Positions 1 to 9,161 are shown, numbered from the stretch's first letter. The stretch is 64,000 nucleotides of DNA from Saprospiraceae bacterium (GCA_013001595.1 JABDMH010000093.1:144357-208356); one strand, 5' to 3'. Notes: generated from the letters alone by a model not told the origin. Numbers and translations are program-made.

Positions 1-1576
1 ATTTGGTCACTTCATCCCATTCTGTTTTGTATTCTATCTCTGGATGACCAGCTGATAAGTACCATTGGTTGAAAAACCAATTTAGGTCTAAACCAGTGGT
101 TTCTTCAAAGGCTAGTCGAAGGTTATGCACTTCAACCGCCTGATATGCATTCTGTTCCAAATATTCATTAAGTGCTGCAAAAAATGCTTGGTCACCCACC
201 AGGTCGCGCAGCATATGCAATACCAGCCCACCTTTGTTGTAGCTGTGTTGGTCAAACATATCTTCCTTGCTTTGATAGCTAAAATCCACCAAAGGATGAA
301 CCTCTTGGGAGGCCTGCATCAGATAACCTTGCAGTTCTTCCATCCGATGACTTTCTGCACGATTTAAACCATCTTTGTGCTCCATCCAGAGATACTCACC
401 ATAGTTGGCAAACCCTTCATTGAGCACCAGATTTGACCAACTCTCACAAGTCACATAGTCACCAAACCAGTGATGAAACAATTCGTGTGCAACTATGTAA
501 TCGTTGTCACTATCTATTAGCTCCCGCCTATGTTTCTGTACAAATTCACCAAAGATGACACTCGTGGTATTTTCCATTGCTCCAGATACATAATCTCTGA
601 CAACCACTTGGGCATACTTTGGCCAGGGATAGGTCACTCCAGTGATTTTGGAAAAAAAAGATAACATCTCGGGAGTATGCTCAAAGATGTATTTGGCGTC
701 AGCTTCAAAAGGCTCTTCCACCAGGTATGACAAAGGTATTTCATTCCACTGTTCTTCAACAACAGCGTACTTACCTATGGCCAGCATAAACAGGTATGGC
801 GCATGTGGCTGGTCCAGCACCCAATGGTCAGTTCTGGTACCATTTTCATTTTGGATGCTGCTTCTTAATAAGCCATTCGAAAGGGTCTGGAAGGAATCAT
901 CAACGGTCAAGGAGACTTCCTGAGTACAGCGCTCATTGGGCTTGTCGACTGTTGGAAACCATCTGGAGTTGAATTCGGTCTCACCCTGTGTCCAAATTTG
1001 CTGAGGTTTTTCGGGATCTAAACCATCTGAGTTGATAAAAAAGAGTCCTTTGTCAGAGGTAATCGCTGCACTCCCTTCAGCACCGGTAGAAGGGTAAGCG
1101 ATATATTGGATTTGAATGTCAATATTTTCTCCCATCTCATATGATCGATCCAAACTAATGGTCAATTTTTCCTGATCATACTCATGGGCAAGCGGACTAC
1201 CATTACCAAGCGATATTTCCCTGATCTCAAAACCCTTAGCATCCAAAGAGACTTGTTCGATCGGATAAAAGTATGGTGCTAAAGTAAGGGTAGCTTCTCC
1301 AATAACCGCTTCCTTTTGCCAATCGAATTGTAAATCTAAGCTGGTATGTATGAGGTCTACTTCCCTTGTTGTAGTTGCTCTATAAACAGGTAGTTCAGAT
1401 GGTATGGCTTCGGCCAAGTCATCCTCGGGCTTGACAACCATGGTGTCTAGGTTGCGCACCTCCTGCTCATCATCGGGCATGGGAAGGGGAATGGGATCAG
1501 TACCGGCCAATTGCATGCTTGAGCTGCAACTACCAATGATTAACGCAATCGAGACGAGAAAAATAAACCTAGACAA
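1..1576 (-). CDS. M1 family metallopeptidase (aminopeptidase N-like lipoprotein), 3' end cut off
   Basis: Zinc aminopeptidase of the M1 (gluzincin) family that removes N-terminal residues from peptides. Translating the minus strand gives the substrate-binding GAMEN motif (about 570-584), the zinc motif HELFHHW (467-487) and, just after it, NEGFANYGE with the third zinc-ligand glutamate. The N-terminus is a lipoprotein signal (RFIFLVSIALIIGSC), so the protein is probably periplasmic or membrane-anchored. No ATG lies between the upstream in-frame stop and the signal peptide. I chose the TTG at 1574-1576; a nearby CTG, ATT or ATA is possible. The gene runs off the left edge, so the C-terminal domain is missing. 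It lies downstream of dapD on the same strand, about 300 bp away. Confidence 0.9.
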   Translation of the reverse strand, partial: MSRFIFLVSIALIIGSCSSSMQLAGTDPIPLPMPDDEQEVRNLDTMVVKPEDDLAEAIPSELPVYRATTTREVDLIHTSLDLQFDWQKEAVIGEATLTLAPYFYPIEQVSLDAKGFEIREISLGNGSPLAHEYDQEKLTISLDRSYEMGENIDIQIQYIAYPSTGAEGSAAITSDKGLFFINSDGLDPEKPQQIWTQGETEFNSRWFPTVDKPNERCTQEVSLTVDDSFQTLSNGLLRSSIQNENGTRTDHWVLDQPHAPYLFMLAIGKYAVVEEQWNEIPLSYLVEEPFEADAKYIFEHTPEMLSFFSKITGVTYPWPKYAQVVVRDYVSGAMENTTSVIFGEFVQKHRRELIDSDNDYIVAHELFHHWFGDYVTCESWSNLVLNEGFANYGEYLWMEHKDGLNRAESHRMEELQGYLMQASQEVHPLVDFSYQSKEDMFDQHSYNKGGLVLHMLRDLVGDQAFFAALNEYLEQNAYQAVEVHNLRLAFEETTGLDLNWFFNQWYLSAGHPEIEYKTEWDEVTK

Positions 1577-1807
1577 AATCAGTAATTTTAGTATGAGAAA
1601 ATGCAGTTATGCCCAGGGGGCACCTCGTAGACTGTCTACAGAAATGATTGTTATTCCTATTTTTTTCTATGAACTCCTTGGTTACCAGCTAAATCGCCAT
1701 TGACTAACCATGGGTTTCATCGTACCTCGAATCCCACGCTCAATGAGTCGTGAGTATCGTATTCGCAAAAAAAACCGAATTGTTCAATATATTCCAATAT
1801 TTCAGAC

Positions 1808-1841
1808 TACTAGCTGACCATGGCCGAAGCCACAGCTAGTA
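1808..1841. terminator. Strong hairpin in the 3' region of dapD
   Basis: Perfect 9-bp inverted repeat TACTAGCTG / CAGCTAGTA, with an inner TGGC-CGAA-GCCA stem-loop separated from it by a 4-nt bulge (ACCA). It begins 36 nt beyond the dapD stop, where a terminator would sit, but no T-tract follows it on the minus strand. It may be a transcript-end or processing hairpin rather than a classical rho-independent terminator. The rest of 1577-1876 holds no gene; a second short palindrome, GTAGAC-T-GTCTAC, is at 1627-1639. Confidence 0.4.
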
Positions 1842-1876
1842 AAACAAAAGTCTTAACTCAAAGTTGCATGGAATTA

Positions 1877-2698
1877 TTACACAGCAAGATCGTATTCCCG
1901 CAATGCATCATTGAGCGATACCTTCTTGTCAGTACTGTCTTTTCGCTGGCCGATGATCAAGGCGCAAGATACCTGATATTCTCCCGCTGGAAAAGACTTG
2001 GTATATGATCCTGGAATGACAACACTTCTAGGAGGTACATATCCCCGAAGGGTCGTGGCTTCTTCTCCAGTGACATCAATTATTCTAGTGGATTTTGTCA
2101 ATACGACATTAGCGCCCAGCACAGCTTCCGATCCAATTCTGACTCCTTCTACGACAATGCATCTCGAACCTATAAAGCAATTATCTTCTATAATGGTCGG
2201 AGATGCTTGCAACGGTTCAAGTACACCTCCAATGCCCACACCACCACTGAGATGAACATTCTTGCCGATCTGAGCACAAGAACCCACTGTTGCCCAGGTA
2301 TCGACCATCGTTCCGCTGCCGACGTAGGCCCCGATATTTACATAGCTTGGCATCATGATCACGCCTTTTTCCAAAAAAGCCCCGTGTCGTGCGATCGCAT
2401 GAGGCACCACCCTGACCCCTAGGTCCTTGTAGCCGCTTTTCAGGGGAATCTTATCGTGAAACTCAAAAGGTGCAACCTCTATGGTTTCCATTTTTTGAAT
2501 GGGAAAGTACAATACAACAGCCTTTTTCACCCACTGATTCACCTGCCACTCACCATCTGAGGTAGGTTCTGCTACACGCAGTTCACCCTTGTCAAGCAAC
2601 TCCACAACAGACCTGATTGCATCTTGGTATTTTTCCTCCTTCAGTAGGGATCTATCTTCCCAAACTGATTGTATCTGCTCCTTCAAAGTACTCATCAT
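1877..2698 (-). CDS. dapD: 2,3,4,5-tetrahydropyridine-2,6-dicarboxylate N-succinyltransferase
   Basis: Succinyl-CoA-dependent acyltransferase of the succinylase branch of lysine/diaminopimelate synthesis; cytoplasmic and normally a trimer. The 273-residue length is typical. An alpha-helical N-terminal domain (about 1-100) is followed by a left-handed beta-helix of hexapeptide repeats (about 105-230), with stretches such as NIGAYVGSGTMVDTWATVGS and VHLSGGVGIGGVLEPLQA that are diagnostic of DapD. Two consecutive Met codons open the frame (2698, 2695) and either could start. It is preceded, 35 nt away, by the PAP2-like gene and may be transcribed with it and the OmpA gene. Confidence 0.96.
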   Translation of the reverse strand: MMSTLKEQIQSVWEDRSLLKEEKYQDAIRSVVELLDKGELRVAEPTSDGEWQVNQWVKKAVVLYFPIQKMETIEVAPFEFHDKIPLKSGYKDLGVRVVPHAIARHGAFLEKGVIMMPSYVNIGAYVGSGTMVDTWATVGSCAQIGKNVHLSGGVGIGGVLEPLQASPTIIEDNCFIGSRCIVVEGVRIGSEAVLGANVVLTKSTRIIDVTGEEATTLRGYVPPRSVVIPGSYTKSFPAGEYQVSCALIIGQRKDSTDKKVSLNDALREYDLAV

Positions 2699-2733
2699 AG
2701 CATTAGAATAACCTGTATAAAAATTGGATGCAA

Positions 2734-3390
2734 TTATACTAAAAATCTCATTGCAAGAAGCTGCGAAGCAAAGCCTACAAGGGCTCCACCGTAGATGTCC
2801 TTCTTGATATGTGCTCCAAGTGCGAGTCGTGAACTACCTACCAAGCCGCACAACAGCACAACAGATAGAATCACGATAAAGAAATGAATCACGTATGGTC
2901 CCACGGATATGGAATCATAATCGTAATATGTATAGAGCAAAAAGCACGCACCAAGGAGACCTCCCATTCCCACCGCGTGCAGACTTATTTTGGAAAAAAT
3001 ATTAAGAACAAAGGAGAACGAGAGTGCTATTAGTGATCCCAATACAATGACACTAAACACAGGAGGGATTTCCGGATTATCAATCATATTCATCAGAAAC
3101 CAAGTGTAGAAAATGACGGCCGCGATGAGTGGTCCAATACGATCCTCTTTCTTGTCTAAGTAGACAGAATCGATTAGCCCGGTCAGTACCATAAATATGG
3201 TGGTGATGAGCGGAAGGAAGAATGTGTAAAGCAGGGTAATGACAATAAGTGGCATTTTTTCCCATGGAGAAGATACACCAAAACCAAAAGGATCAGCTGC
3301 GAGCAGAATCAACAAGCTGTAGGAAAGAATAAGTAGTGGATGGAAGAGGTATGCCAGTATGTGTGCACCGAGACGCATAAGTGCACGCAA
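2734..3390 (-). CDS. Multi-pass membrane protein, PAP2-like
   Basis: A 218-residue inner-membrane protein with about six or seven predicted helices. The C-terminal part SSRLALGAHIKKDIYGGALVG resembles the last signature of PAP2-type phosphatases (SR..H..D followed by a glycine-rich helix). The central PSGH-type motif is not visible, and only a vague K..R-P-like stretch (KKEDRIGP) is present. It is therefore a PAP2-fold relative that may not be a working phosphatase. Genes of this kind, opening with a conserved HPLLI motif, are common in Bacteroidota and usually annotated as hypothetical. It starts 9 nt after the upstream OmpA-family gene stops, which suggests co-transcription. Confidence 0.75.
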   Translation of the reverse strand: MRALMRLGAHILAYLFHPLLILSYSLLILLAADPFGFGVSSPWEKMPLIVITLLYTFFLPLITTIFMVLTGLIDSVYLDKKEDRIGPLIAAVIFYTWFLMNMIDNPEIPPVFSVIVLGSLIALSFSFVLNIFSKISLHAVGMGGLLGACFLLYTYYDYDSISVGPYVIHFFIVILSVVLLCGLVGSSRLALGAHIKKDIYGGALVGFASQLLAMRFLV

Positions 3391-3399
3391 AGTAACAAA

Positions 3400-5070
3400 T
3401 CAAACCTTTGTTATTATTACATCCACTCTTCGATTCATCGAACGCAACTCTTCGGAGCTATTGTCATTGAGTGGTTTCCTTGGTCCAAACGCTTTGGTCT
3501 TGATGCGATAGGCCTGTATACCTGAGGTGACCAGGTATTTCTTTATTGCTGAGGCACGTTTATCTGAAAGCATAAAAAGAGCAAATTCATCGCCGACATT
3601 ATCTGTATGGCCTTCAATTTTGATCTGTAAGGAAGGATGTTGTTTCATGATGCTGAAGAGCCTGTCAAGTTCTGCAAAGGAACCCGATAGGATTTTATCC
3701 TTGCCTCTAAGGAAGTAAATTGGAGCTAGAGATATTTTGGCATCAGGGACCAATGGATCAGCCGGAACAAGTATGACTGGATTCTTTTCTTTCAGTAAAA
3801 GTGCAGCTACATCTATTCGAATTTCCCGGGTGATATAGCCTTTTGCTTTCGCTTTAAAGCGAACGATCTTCTGTGGATCATCAATGGGCAGCTGTATGCC
3901 TCTGGTGTCTACGGCTTTTGTATCATGGAAGCCATCTTCGCCAGCGTATCCGTATTGAAGAGAACCAATAATGGGATTCCCGGTTTTACCATCAACGATT
4001 AGGCATTTTACCTGAGGAGCTTCGGCTGTCTTCACGATCGGAATGGCGACAGGCTGGGATTCAGGTTTTTCAAAATTCACCCTAAATATATCACTCGATC
4101 CATCTCTTGTACTGGTAAAATAGAGATACCCGCTCTTCTGATTAAGGAAGGGTTGTGCTTCGTCACTCCCGGAGTTGATGGGGGTAGGTAGTGCTCTGGG
4201 GGTTGACCATTCTGTCCAAGAATCATCCAGTCTTTCGCTGACATACACATCCTGATCCGTACCAGCTTGAGATTTCGACGAAAAGAAGATGAATCGTTTA
4301 TCATCTGAAAGAAACGGGGTGATTTCGTTATCAATAGAGTTAATGACGTCTCCCATATGCAAGGGTGCACTCCAAAGAGTAGTGTGGACCCTAAAACTCA
4401 CATAGAGGTCATTTTCGCCAAGCGAATTATGACGTTGCATAGACAGCACCATAACCTCGTTGTCCTTGCTCAAGGTAAGGTTCACCCCAGCTTCAAGGTT
4501 ATAGTAGTCGTAGATAAAGAGTGGTTCTGGAAATCGCCAACTGTGCCAATCGGACATTTTTGCAAAAGAGAATCCTTTTTGCATGCCACCATCCTTATAG
4601 AATTGGTTTACGATGATGATCATGTTTGGGTCAGTCGTTACAGCGCAAACACTGTTGGGTAGTGCACTATTCAGTGGATAAGAAGGGTGGATGATTTGAT
4701 CAAAATTACCGTGTTCAGAAGTAGCAATCCAGATATCTTGATTGAATGCAGATGAAATGGGGTCGGTATTATTGCCATCGCCAAGTTGTGCATACACATC
4801 TTTTAGCCGCTCGATGTATGAATTGAAGCCTAAGGTTTTAGAATAGTCTTCTTGATCTACTTTGAGGGTTTTGTCGAAGGAAGGATGACCGACTCTGGTA
4901 AAGTAGATTGTCTTGCCATCAAGGCTCACTACAGGGTTGATTTCGTCGTATTTCGTATTGATCTGGCCACTCAATTTTTCAAGGGTGTACATCGGGTTTG
5001 GACCCGGACAAAGAAGAGACAGCACAGCAATAAGAACAGGGATATATATCATGTGGATAACCTTAGCCAT
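3400..5070 (-). CDS. OmpA family protein with PD40 propeller and carboxypeptidase-regulatory-like domain
   Basis: A 556-residue exported protein. An N-terminal signal peptide (about 1-23) is followed by WD40-like PD40 repeats: about 40-62 (SLDGKTIYFTR), 245-280 (SDDKRFIFFSS) and 300-335 (YLYFTSTRDGSSDIF). A short CarboxypepD_reg-like beta-sandwich follows (about 350-430), then a C-terminal OmpA domain (about 450-556) with the peptidoglycan-binding pattern GHTDNVG...LSDKRA. It probably sits in the periplasm bound to the cell wall. The domain order matches PorE, the T9SS-associated OmpA protein, but the N-terminal TPR region is missing. A longer relative with TPRs is at 24667-26586. It heads a likely operon with the PAP2-like gene and dapD. 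Confidence 0.9.
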   Translation of the reverse strand: MAKVIHMIYIPVLIAVLSLLCPGPNPMYTLEKLSGQINTKYDEINPVVSLDGKTIYFTRVGHPSFDKTLKVDQEDYSKTLGFNSYIERLKDVYAQLGDGNNTDPISSAFNQDIWIATSEHGNFDQIIHPSYPLNSALPNSVCAVTTDPNMIIIVNQFYKDGGMQKGFSFAKMSDWHSWRFPEPLFIYDYYNLEAGVNLTLSKDNEVMVLSMQRHNSLGENDLYVSFRVHTTLWSAPLHMGDVINSIDNEITPFLSDDKRFIFFSSKSQAGTDQDVYVSERLDDSWTEWSTPRALPTPINSGSDEAQPFLNQKSGYLYFTSTRDGSSDIFRVNFEKPESQPVAIPIVKTAEAPQVKCLIVDGKTGNPIIGSLQYGYAGEDGFHDTKAVDTRGIQLPIDDPQKIVRFKAKAKGYITREIRIDVAALLLKEKNPVILVPADPLVPDAKISLAPIYFLRGKDKILSGSFAELDRLFSIMKQHPSLQIKIEGHTDNVGDEFALFMLSDKRASAIKKYLVTSGIQAYRIKTKAFGPRKPLNDNSSEELRSMNRRVDVIITKV

Positions 5071-5337
5071 GGTAAAAATACTAAATACATAAATATGCTA
5101 CAATCAATCTCTTATAAATATTTGAACACTTCGGAAAAGCGGCATTCCTAATTTTGTCAACCCCGATGTCGATCTTAGGTGCTGAATCAGTCAGCTACTT
5201 GACCAAATACTCAGGTATAATGGGAATCATTATCTGGTTTAGGGGGTTAATGCCAACACTTAGGTACTCATTTTGAATAGGTAAGAAGATAACGGTTTCA
5301 TAAGATGCGATATTACTCTAAGTAGCGTTATAGCATT

Positions 5338-5949
5338 GTGATGAGTAAGGCATTATTGACAGTCTTGGTGATTTTTTCCATTGTAACGTATGCAATGGCT
5401 CAACCAGGTGCCCAGATCACCCATCGTATAAAGATAGATGGTCAGGTTGTCACTGCCATTATTACCGATGATGATACCTTGTATGTCGCCGAGCTGGACG
5501 ATGTTAGTATAACCAGTAAGCGAAAATTTGCATCACGAGAAGAGGAAGCCCTATATCGACGCTATCGACGCTATGCGACCAAGGTATATCCCTATGCCGT
5601 TAAAGCTATCAGGGTATTCAGAGATGTCGAGGAAGTGACTAAGGAAATGAGTAAACGCAAGCAAAGACGCCATCTCCGAAAATTGCAAAAAGAGCTTAAA
5701 AAGGAATTCGAAGATCCTCTCAAGAGCTTGAGTAAGACTCAAGGACGAATACTGGTGCATATGATCGAACGTGAACTAGAGACCCCATTACACTTCCTCA
5801 TCAAAGAACTTAAAGGTGGACTAACCGCCACATATTGGAGCACGGCAGGGTCATTTTTTGGATACCACCTAAAACGAGGTTATATTCAAGGTGAAGATCC
5901 CATTATGGACATTGTGCTGGCAGATTTCGATGTCACTCACCCCAAATAA
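5338..5949 (+). CDS. DUF4294 domain-containing protein
   Basis: A 203-residue exported protein of unknown function, widespread in Bacteroidota. Residues 1-22 are a signal peptide ending in AMAQ. A beta-rich stretch (about 25-60) is followed by a basic, helical DUF4294 core (about 65-200) containing YRRYATKVYPYAVKAI, a lysine/arginine-rich coiled segment (SKRKQRRHLRKLQKEL) and TATYWSTAGSFFGYHLK. The basic helical region may bind nucleic acid or acidic polymer; that is inference only. It stands alone between a divergent OmpA gene and mvaD. Two Met codons precede the signal (5338, 5341). Confidence 0.85.
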   Translation: MMSKALLTVLVIFSIVTYAMAQPGAQITHRIKIDGQVVTAIITDDDTLYVAELDDVSITSKRKFASREEEALYRRYRRYATKVYPYAVKAIRVFRDVEEVTKEMSKRKQRRHLRKLQKELKKEFEDPLKSLSKTQGRILVHMIERELETPLHFLIKELKGGLTATYWSTAGSFFGYHLKRGYIQGEDPIMDIVLADFDVTHPK

Positions 5950-6143
5950 ATACTTACTTTGAGAGTGCTAATTGTAATGGCATGCAAACATCCTTCTCTG
6001 TTCCAATTGTGAGCGTATTCCGCCAAGATTCCCATATCAAAATGGGCTCTTTTGGCGACTGTTCCTTTTTTCCCAATCTGCTGATAATCAGGCATTGCTC
6101 AATCTCGAAAAGCGTAAATCAAGCAAAATAGATTCATCAGAAG

Positions 6144-7235
6144 ATGGCACCGACAGACGTTCGCTCACTCGTTATTCCTAAGTCTTCTATGTCCAGTGGT
6201 CAGGTATCATGGCGCAGTCCTTCTAATATTGCCTTGGTCAAGTATTGGGGTAAATTTGGTAATCAATATCCTCGCAATCCCAGTGTAAGTTTCACATTGT
6301 CAGCAGCATATACTGAAACCACAATACAATACAAACCCAGAGAAGATTACAAAAAGAAATTATCGATTTCCTTTCAATTTGATGGCCGAAGTATGCCCAC
6401 CTTTGAACAGCGGATAGAGCAATATCTGATCGGACTAATTTCCCAATTCAATTTTCTGGAGCAATTCGATCTTGATATTCAAACAAGAAATTCCTTTCCT
6501 CACTCATCGGGAATTGCATCCTCCGCTTCTGGTATGAGTGCTTTGGCACTCTGTCTTTGCAGTATTGAAGATCACTTCTTCCAGACCCTTCAGGAAGACC
6601 AGGCTTTTCGTACGAAAGCTTCGATGACTGCACGATTAGGTTCTGGTAGTGCATGTAGATCCATCTATGCCCATGCTGCTCTTTGGGGAGAGACTGGTGC
6701 TGTGGACGGAGCCTCTAATGAATATGCCGTTTCGCTTGAATCAATGCTTCATCCTTCTTTTGTGGCTTATCAAGATGCCATCCTTCTAGTTAGCAGGGAA
6801 GAAAAAAGTGTAAGCAGTTCTGCTGGTCACGGTCTAATGGACCATCATCCTTTTGCTTCAGTAAGATACGAACAAGCCAATCGAAACCTTCAATCGGCAT
6901 TGGAGTGCTTGCAGCATGGAGATTTAGAGAGGTTTGTGTTATTGTGCGAACAAGAGGCGATGCAACTACATGCACTCATGATGTCTTCGAGCCCTTACTA
7001 TCTGTTGATTAAGCCTAATACATTGGCAATCATTCAAGCGGTGCAGTCATACAGAAACGAAACGGGCATTCCCATATGTTTTACCTTAGATGCAGGGCCG
7101 AATGTCCACCTCCTTTACCCCAAGGAGAATAAAGATGCGGTGGAAAACTTTATTAACGATAAGCTCGTTAATTATTGTCATCAGGGAGCATGGATCAAAG
7201 ATGAAATGGGCCTTGGGCCTTTACAAAGTCTTTAA
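6144..7235 (+). CDS. mvaD: Diphosphomevalonate decarboxylase
   Basis: ATP-dependent decarboxylation of mevalonate 5-diphosphate to isopentenyl diphosphate, the last step of the mevalonate pathway. The 363-residue GHMP-superfamily protein has the N-terminal signature SNIALVKYWGK, the ATP-loop PHSSGIASSASG (about 115-126), the conserved SGSACRS motif with the active-site Ser/Arg, and the C-terminal DAGPNVHLLYP containing the catalytic Asp. It shows that this lineage makes isoprenoids by the mevalonate route; the other pathway genes are not in the window. A rhodanese gene follows after 10 nt. Internal Met codons allow a slightly later start. Confidence 0.95.
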   Translation: MAPTDVRSLVIPKSSMSSGQVSWRSPSNIALVKYWGKFGNQYPRNPSVSFTLSAAYTETTIQYKPREDYKKKLSISFQFDGRSMPTFEQRIEQYLIGLISQFNFLEQFDLDIQTRNSFPHSSGIASSASGMSALALCLCSIEDHFFQTLQEDQAFRTKASMTARLGSGSACRSIYAHAALWGETGAVDGASNEYAVSLESMLHPSFVAYQDAILLVSREEKSVSSSAGHGLMDHHPFASVRYEQANRNLQSALECLQHGDLERFVLLCEQEAMQLHALMMSSSPYYLLIKPNTLAIIQAVQSYRNETGIPICFTLDAGPNVHLLYPKENKDAVENFINDKLVNYCHQGAWIKDEMGLGPLQSL

Positions 7236-7245
7236 AAATCGAGAT

Positions 7246-7755
7246 ATGCGATATACATGGGTATTGTTTATTGTTCCCCTTGTGACTCAGGCGCAGGAAC
7301 GTCCATCAACAATGGTCTCAAATGTAGCTTTTGATAAGACCATACGTAGTTACCTGGACTTTTCTGTTCCAGTTATTTCCTGCGATGACTTAGAGGGAAT
7401 GAAAGATCAGGTGTTGATTCTAGACACTCGCACCCACGAAGAATTTGAGGTCAGCCATATTCCCGGCGCAAGATTCGCTGGCTTTGATTCATTTGATGAA
7501 GAACTACTTTCTTCAGTTGCAAAGGATCAAAAGATCATAGTGTATTGTTCCATTGGCTATCGCAGTGAGAAGATCGCAGAACGGATTCAATCTATGGGTT
7601 ATGACGTCGCTAACCTCTACGGAAGTATTTTTGAGTGGGTCAACCAAGACAAGCCCATTGTCGATAGCAGTGGTAACAAGACCGATAAGCTGCATACTTA
7701 CAATCGCAAATGGAGCAGATGGGTTGAGCCCAATTCGGTGCAGAAAATCTGGTAA
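7246..7755 (+). CDS. Exported rhodanese-like domain protein
   Basis: A single-domain sulfurtransferase-like protein of 169 residues. Residues 1-17 look like a signal peptide (VLFIVPLVTQAQ), and the rhodanese domain (about 40-140) has DTRTHEEFEVSHIPGA and the active loop CSIGYRS with the persulfide-forming Cys at residue 101. The frame is open further upstream to 7090, inside mvaD, but that extension has no homology sense. The ATG at 7246 begins exactly at the signal peptide, 10 nt after mvaD stops, so co-transcription is likely. The substrate is unknown. Confidence 0.88.
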   Translation: MRYTWVLFIVPLVTQAQERPSTMVSNVAFDKTIRSYLDFSVPVISCDDLEGMKDQVLILDTRTHEEFEVSHIPGARFAGFDSFDEELLSSVAKDQKIIVYCSIGYRSEKIAERIQSMGYDVANLYGSIFEWVNQDKPIVDSSGNKTDKLHTYNRKWSRWVEPNSVQKIW

Positions 7756-7758
7756 AAA

Positions 7759-7786
7759 AAGGCCGTTTGGCAGACCAAACGACCTT
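7759..7786 (-). terminator. Rho-independent terminator between convergent genes
   Basis: Stem CGTTTGG-CAGA-CCAAACG, extended by AAGG/CCTT across one mismatch. On the minus strand it is followed by a run of seven T (7752-7758 on the plus strand are A), giving a textbook terminator for the ompH gene that ends at 7811. It lies 3 nt past the rhodanese stop and may also end that transcript. Confidence 0.85.
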
Positions 7787-7810
7787 AATGATCGCTTTTC
7801 TGAGGATTAA

Positions 7811-8332
7811 TTACAACTCTAATTTAGCCTTGACCAAGGAGGTCACATCAAAAGTTTCATCCTTGTATAGCAGCACACCACTATCCTCCATGATGTATGT
7901 GTATCCGTTTTCTTTCGCTACCTCAGCAATCTTAGCGTTGACTTTGTCAAAAATCGGTTGCAACAGCGTCTCGCGTTTTTCCATGATCTGCGTCTGCATA
8001 TCTTGCTGGAATTTCTGAATGTTTTGCTCTTCTTGTTGAAGCTTGGTGCCTTCTTCTTCCAATTGCTTGGGAGAGAGTTCACCGTTTTGCTCTTTGCGCT
8101 GCAATTCTTGGTACTTCCTTTGAAATTCAGTGATCATACCTTCGGCTTTCTTCTGCAGTTGTTTTTGCAGAGCTTCCAGATTTGCATTGGCCTGCTTTAC
8201 TTCAGGAATGTCTTGAAGTAATGTGACCGAATTGACATATCCAATTTTCGGAGCCTGCGCATCGACCATAGTGACTAGCCCAATTAGCAGTACTGGAAAG
8301 ATGGTATGTCTTAGTAATTGACTCATTTTCAT
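7811..8332 (-). CDS. OmpH/Skp family periplasmic chaperone (downstream copy)
   Basis: A 173-residue Skp-like chaperone that holds unfolded outer-membrane proteins in the periplasm. A signal peptide (about 1-25, ending VDAQ) precedes a short beta strand (KIGYVNSVTLL), a long charged coiled coil rich in Gln/Glu/Lys (about 45-125, the tentacles of the Skp trimer) and a closing strand (YTYIMEDSGVLLY). It is the second of two tandem OmpH genes, 47 nt behind the first. In many Bacteroidota such a pair follows bamA; here no bamA is adjacent. Confidence 0.92.
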   Translation of the reverse strand: MKMSQLLRHTIFPVLLIGLVTMVDAQAPKIGYVNSVTLLQDIPEVKQANANLEALQKQLQKKAEGMITEFQRKYQELQRKEQNGELSPKQLEEEGTKLQQEEQNIQKFQQDMQTQIMEKRETLLQPIFDKVNAKIAEVAKENGYTYIMEDSGVLLYKDETFDVTSLVKAKLEL

Positions 8333-8357
8333 CCTTATTGAAATTTAAATAGGTGCA

Positions 8358-8365
8358 CAAAAATA
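8358..8365 (-). promoter_or_regulatory. Candidate Bacteroidota -7 element upstream of downstream ompH
   Basis: On the minus strand the sequence is TATTTTTG, matching the Bacteroidota -7 consensus TAnnTTTG, 25 nt before the start codon at 8332 and inside the 47-nt gap between the two ompH genes. No clear TTTG -33 box was found at the usual distance. Confidence 0.35.
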
Positions 8366-8379
8366 GTTTTTTATGTGAA

Positions 8380-8895
8380 TTAGAGACTTTTGATGGCACG
8401 CAGCACATCATCGGTTTTGTCGTAGCGTTCGTTTGTAAAGATGATTCCAGAGCTTCCTCCCTTATCTAGAATGATGTCATAGCCTCGCTCATTGGCATAT
8501 TCCTGAATCACTCCATAGACTTTTTCCTGTACGGGAGAAACTAGAGATTGTCTCTTTTGAAAGAGCTCACCTTCTGGGCCAAATTTTTGACGTTGCATCT
8601 CGCGAACCTGTCTTTCAGCCTTCATTATTTCATCTTCCTTCTGTTTTTTCATCTCCTCACTTAGCAAGACCAATTCTGCCTGGTACTTGTTATAAAGGCT
8701 CTTGATTTTATCTTGCTCAACAGAGATTTCTTGTTGCCAGGCTTCGGCAACCTTGTCCAATTCTGCCTGTGCATTTTGATAATCTGGCATATTTTCCAAG
8801 AGATAGGCTATGTCCACAACAGCAATTTTTTGAGCATGGCTGTTGGCAAATATTCCGAGCAAAAAAACAAGGCTAAACCAAAGAGATTTCTTCAT
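8380..8895 (-). CDS. OmpH/Skp family periplasmic chaperone (upstream copy)
   Basis: A 171-residue Skp-like protein with the same layout as its neighbour: signal peptide (MKKSLWF..., ending SHAQ), strand IAVVDIAYLLENMPDY, a long coiled coil (about 45-120) and a C-terminal strand (YDIILDKGGSSGIIF). The frame is open to a Met at 8916, but the ATG at 8895 begins a standard signal peptide and is preferred. The two copies are clearly diverged in sequence, so this is an old duplication and the products may form mixed or separate trimers. Confidence 0.92.
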   Translation of the reverse strand: MKKSLWFSLVFLLGIFANSHAQKIAVVDIAYLLENMPDYQNAQAELDKVAEAWQQEISVEQDKIKSLYNKYQAELVLLSEEMKKQKEDEIMKAERQVREMQRQKFGPEGELFQKRQSLVSPVQEKVYGVIQEYANERGYDIILDKGGSSGIIFTNERYDKTDDVLRAIKSL

Positions 8896-8936
8896 ACTTA
8901 CTTTATTTTCAAACAATTAGTGTTGATAGATCATAT

Positions 8937-8944
8937 CAAAATTA
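8937..8944 (-). promoter_or_regulatory. Candidate Bacteroidota -7 element upstream of the ompH pair
   Basis: Minus-strand TAATTTTG matches TAnnTTTG, 42 nt before the ompH start at 8895, giving a 5' UTR of about 35 nt. No convincing -33 box. Confidence 0.35.
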
Positions 8945-9161
8945 CGATTTTATGTACATGTTTCATTTAGAAGACGATGGCTGAATGGTCAGGTTACAAT
9001 GTCATTTATAGATCAGAGAATGGACTTTATCAAAAACACCTTATTATCAAGTACTTATACATTGAAATACCCGAAATGTAGTGCTCTTTTTAACGCCTGT
9101 TTAACGCAAAGCTTAATGAAATTAACGGATGGGCCATTGCCCATTTGATCTGGGATTAAAA

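Noticed and set aside
7090..7245. N-terminal extension of the rhodanese frame inside mvaD
   Set aside because: It lies within mvaD in another frame; the signal peptide begins at 7246.
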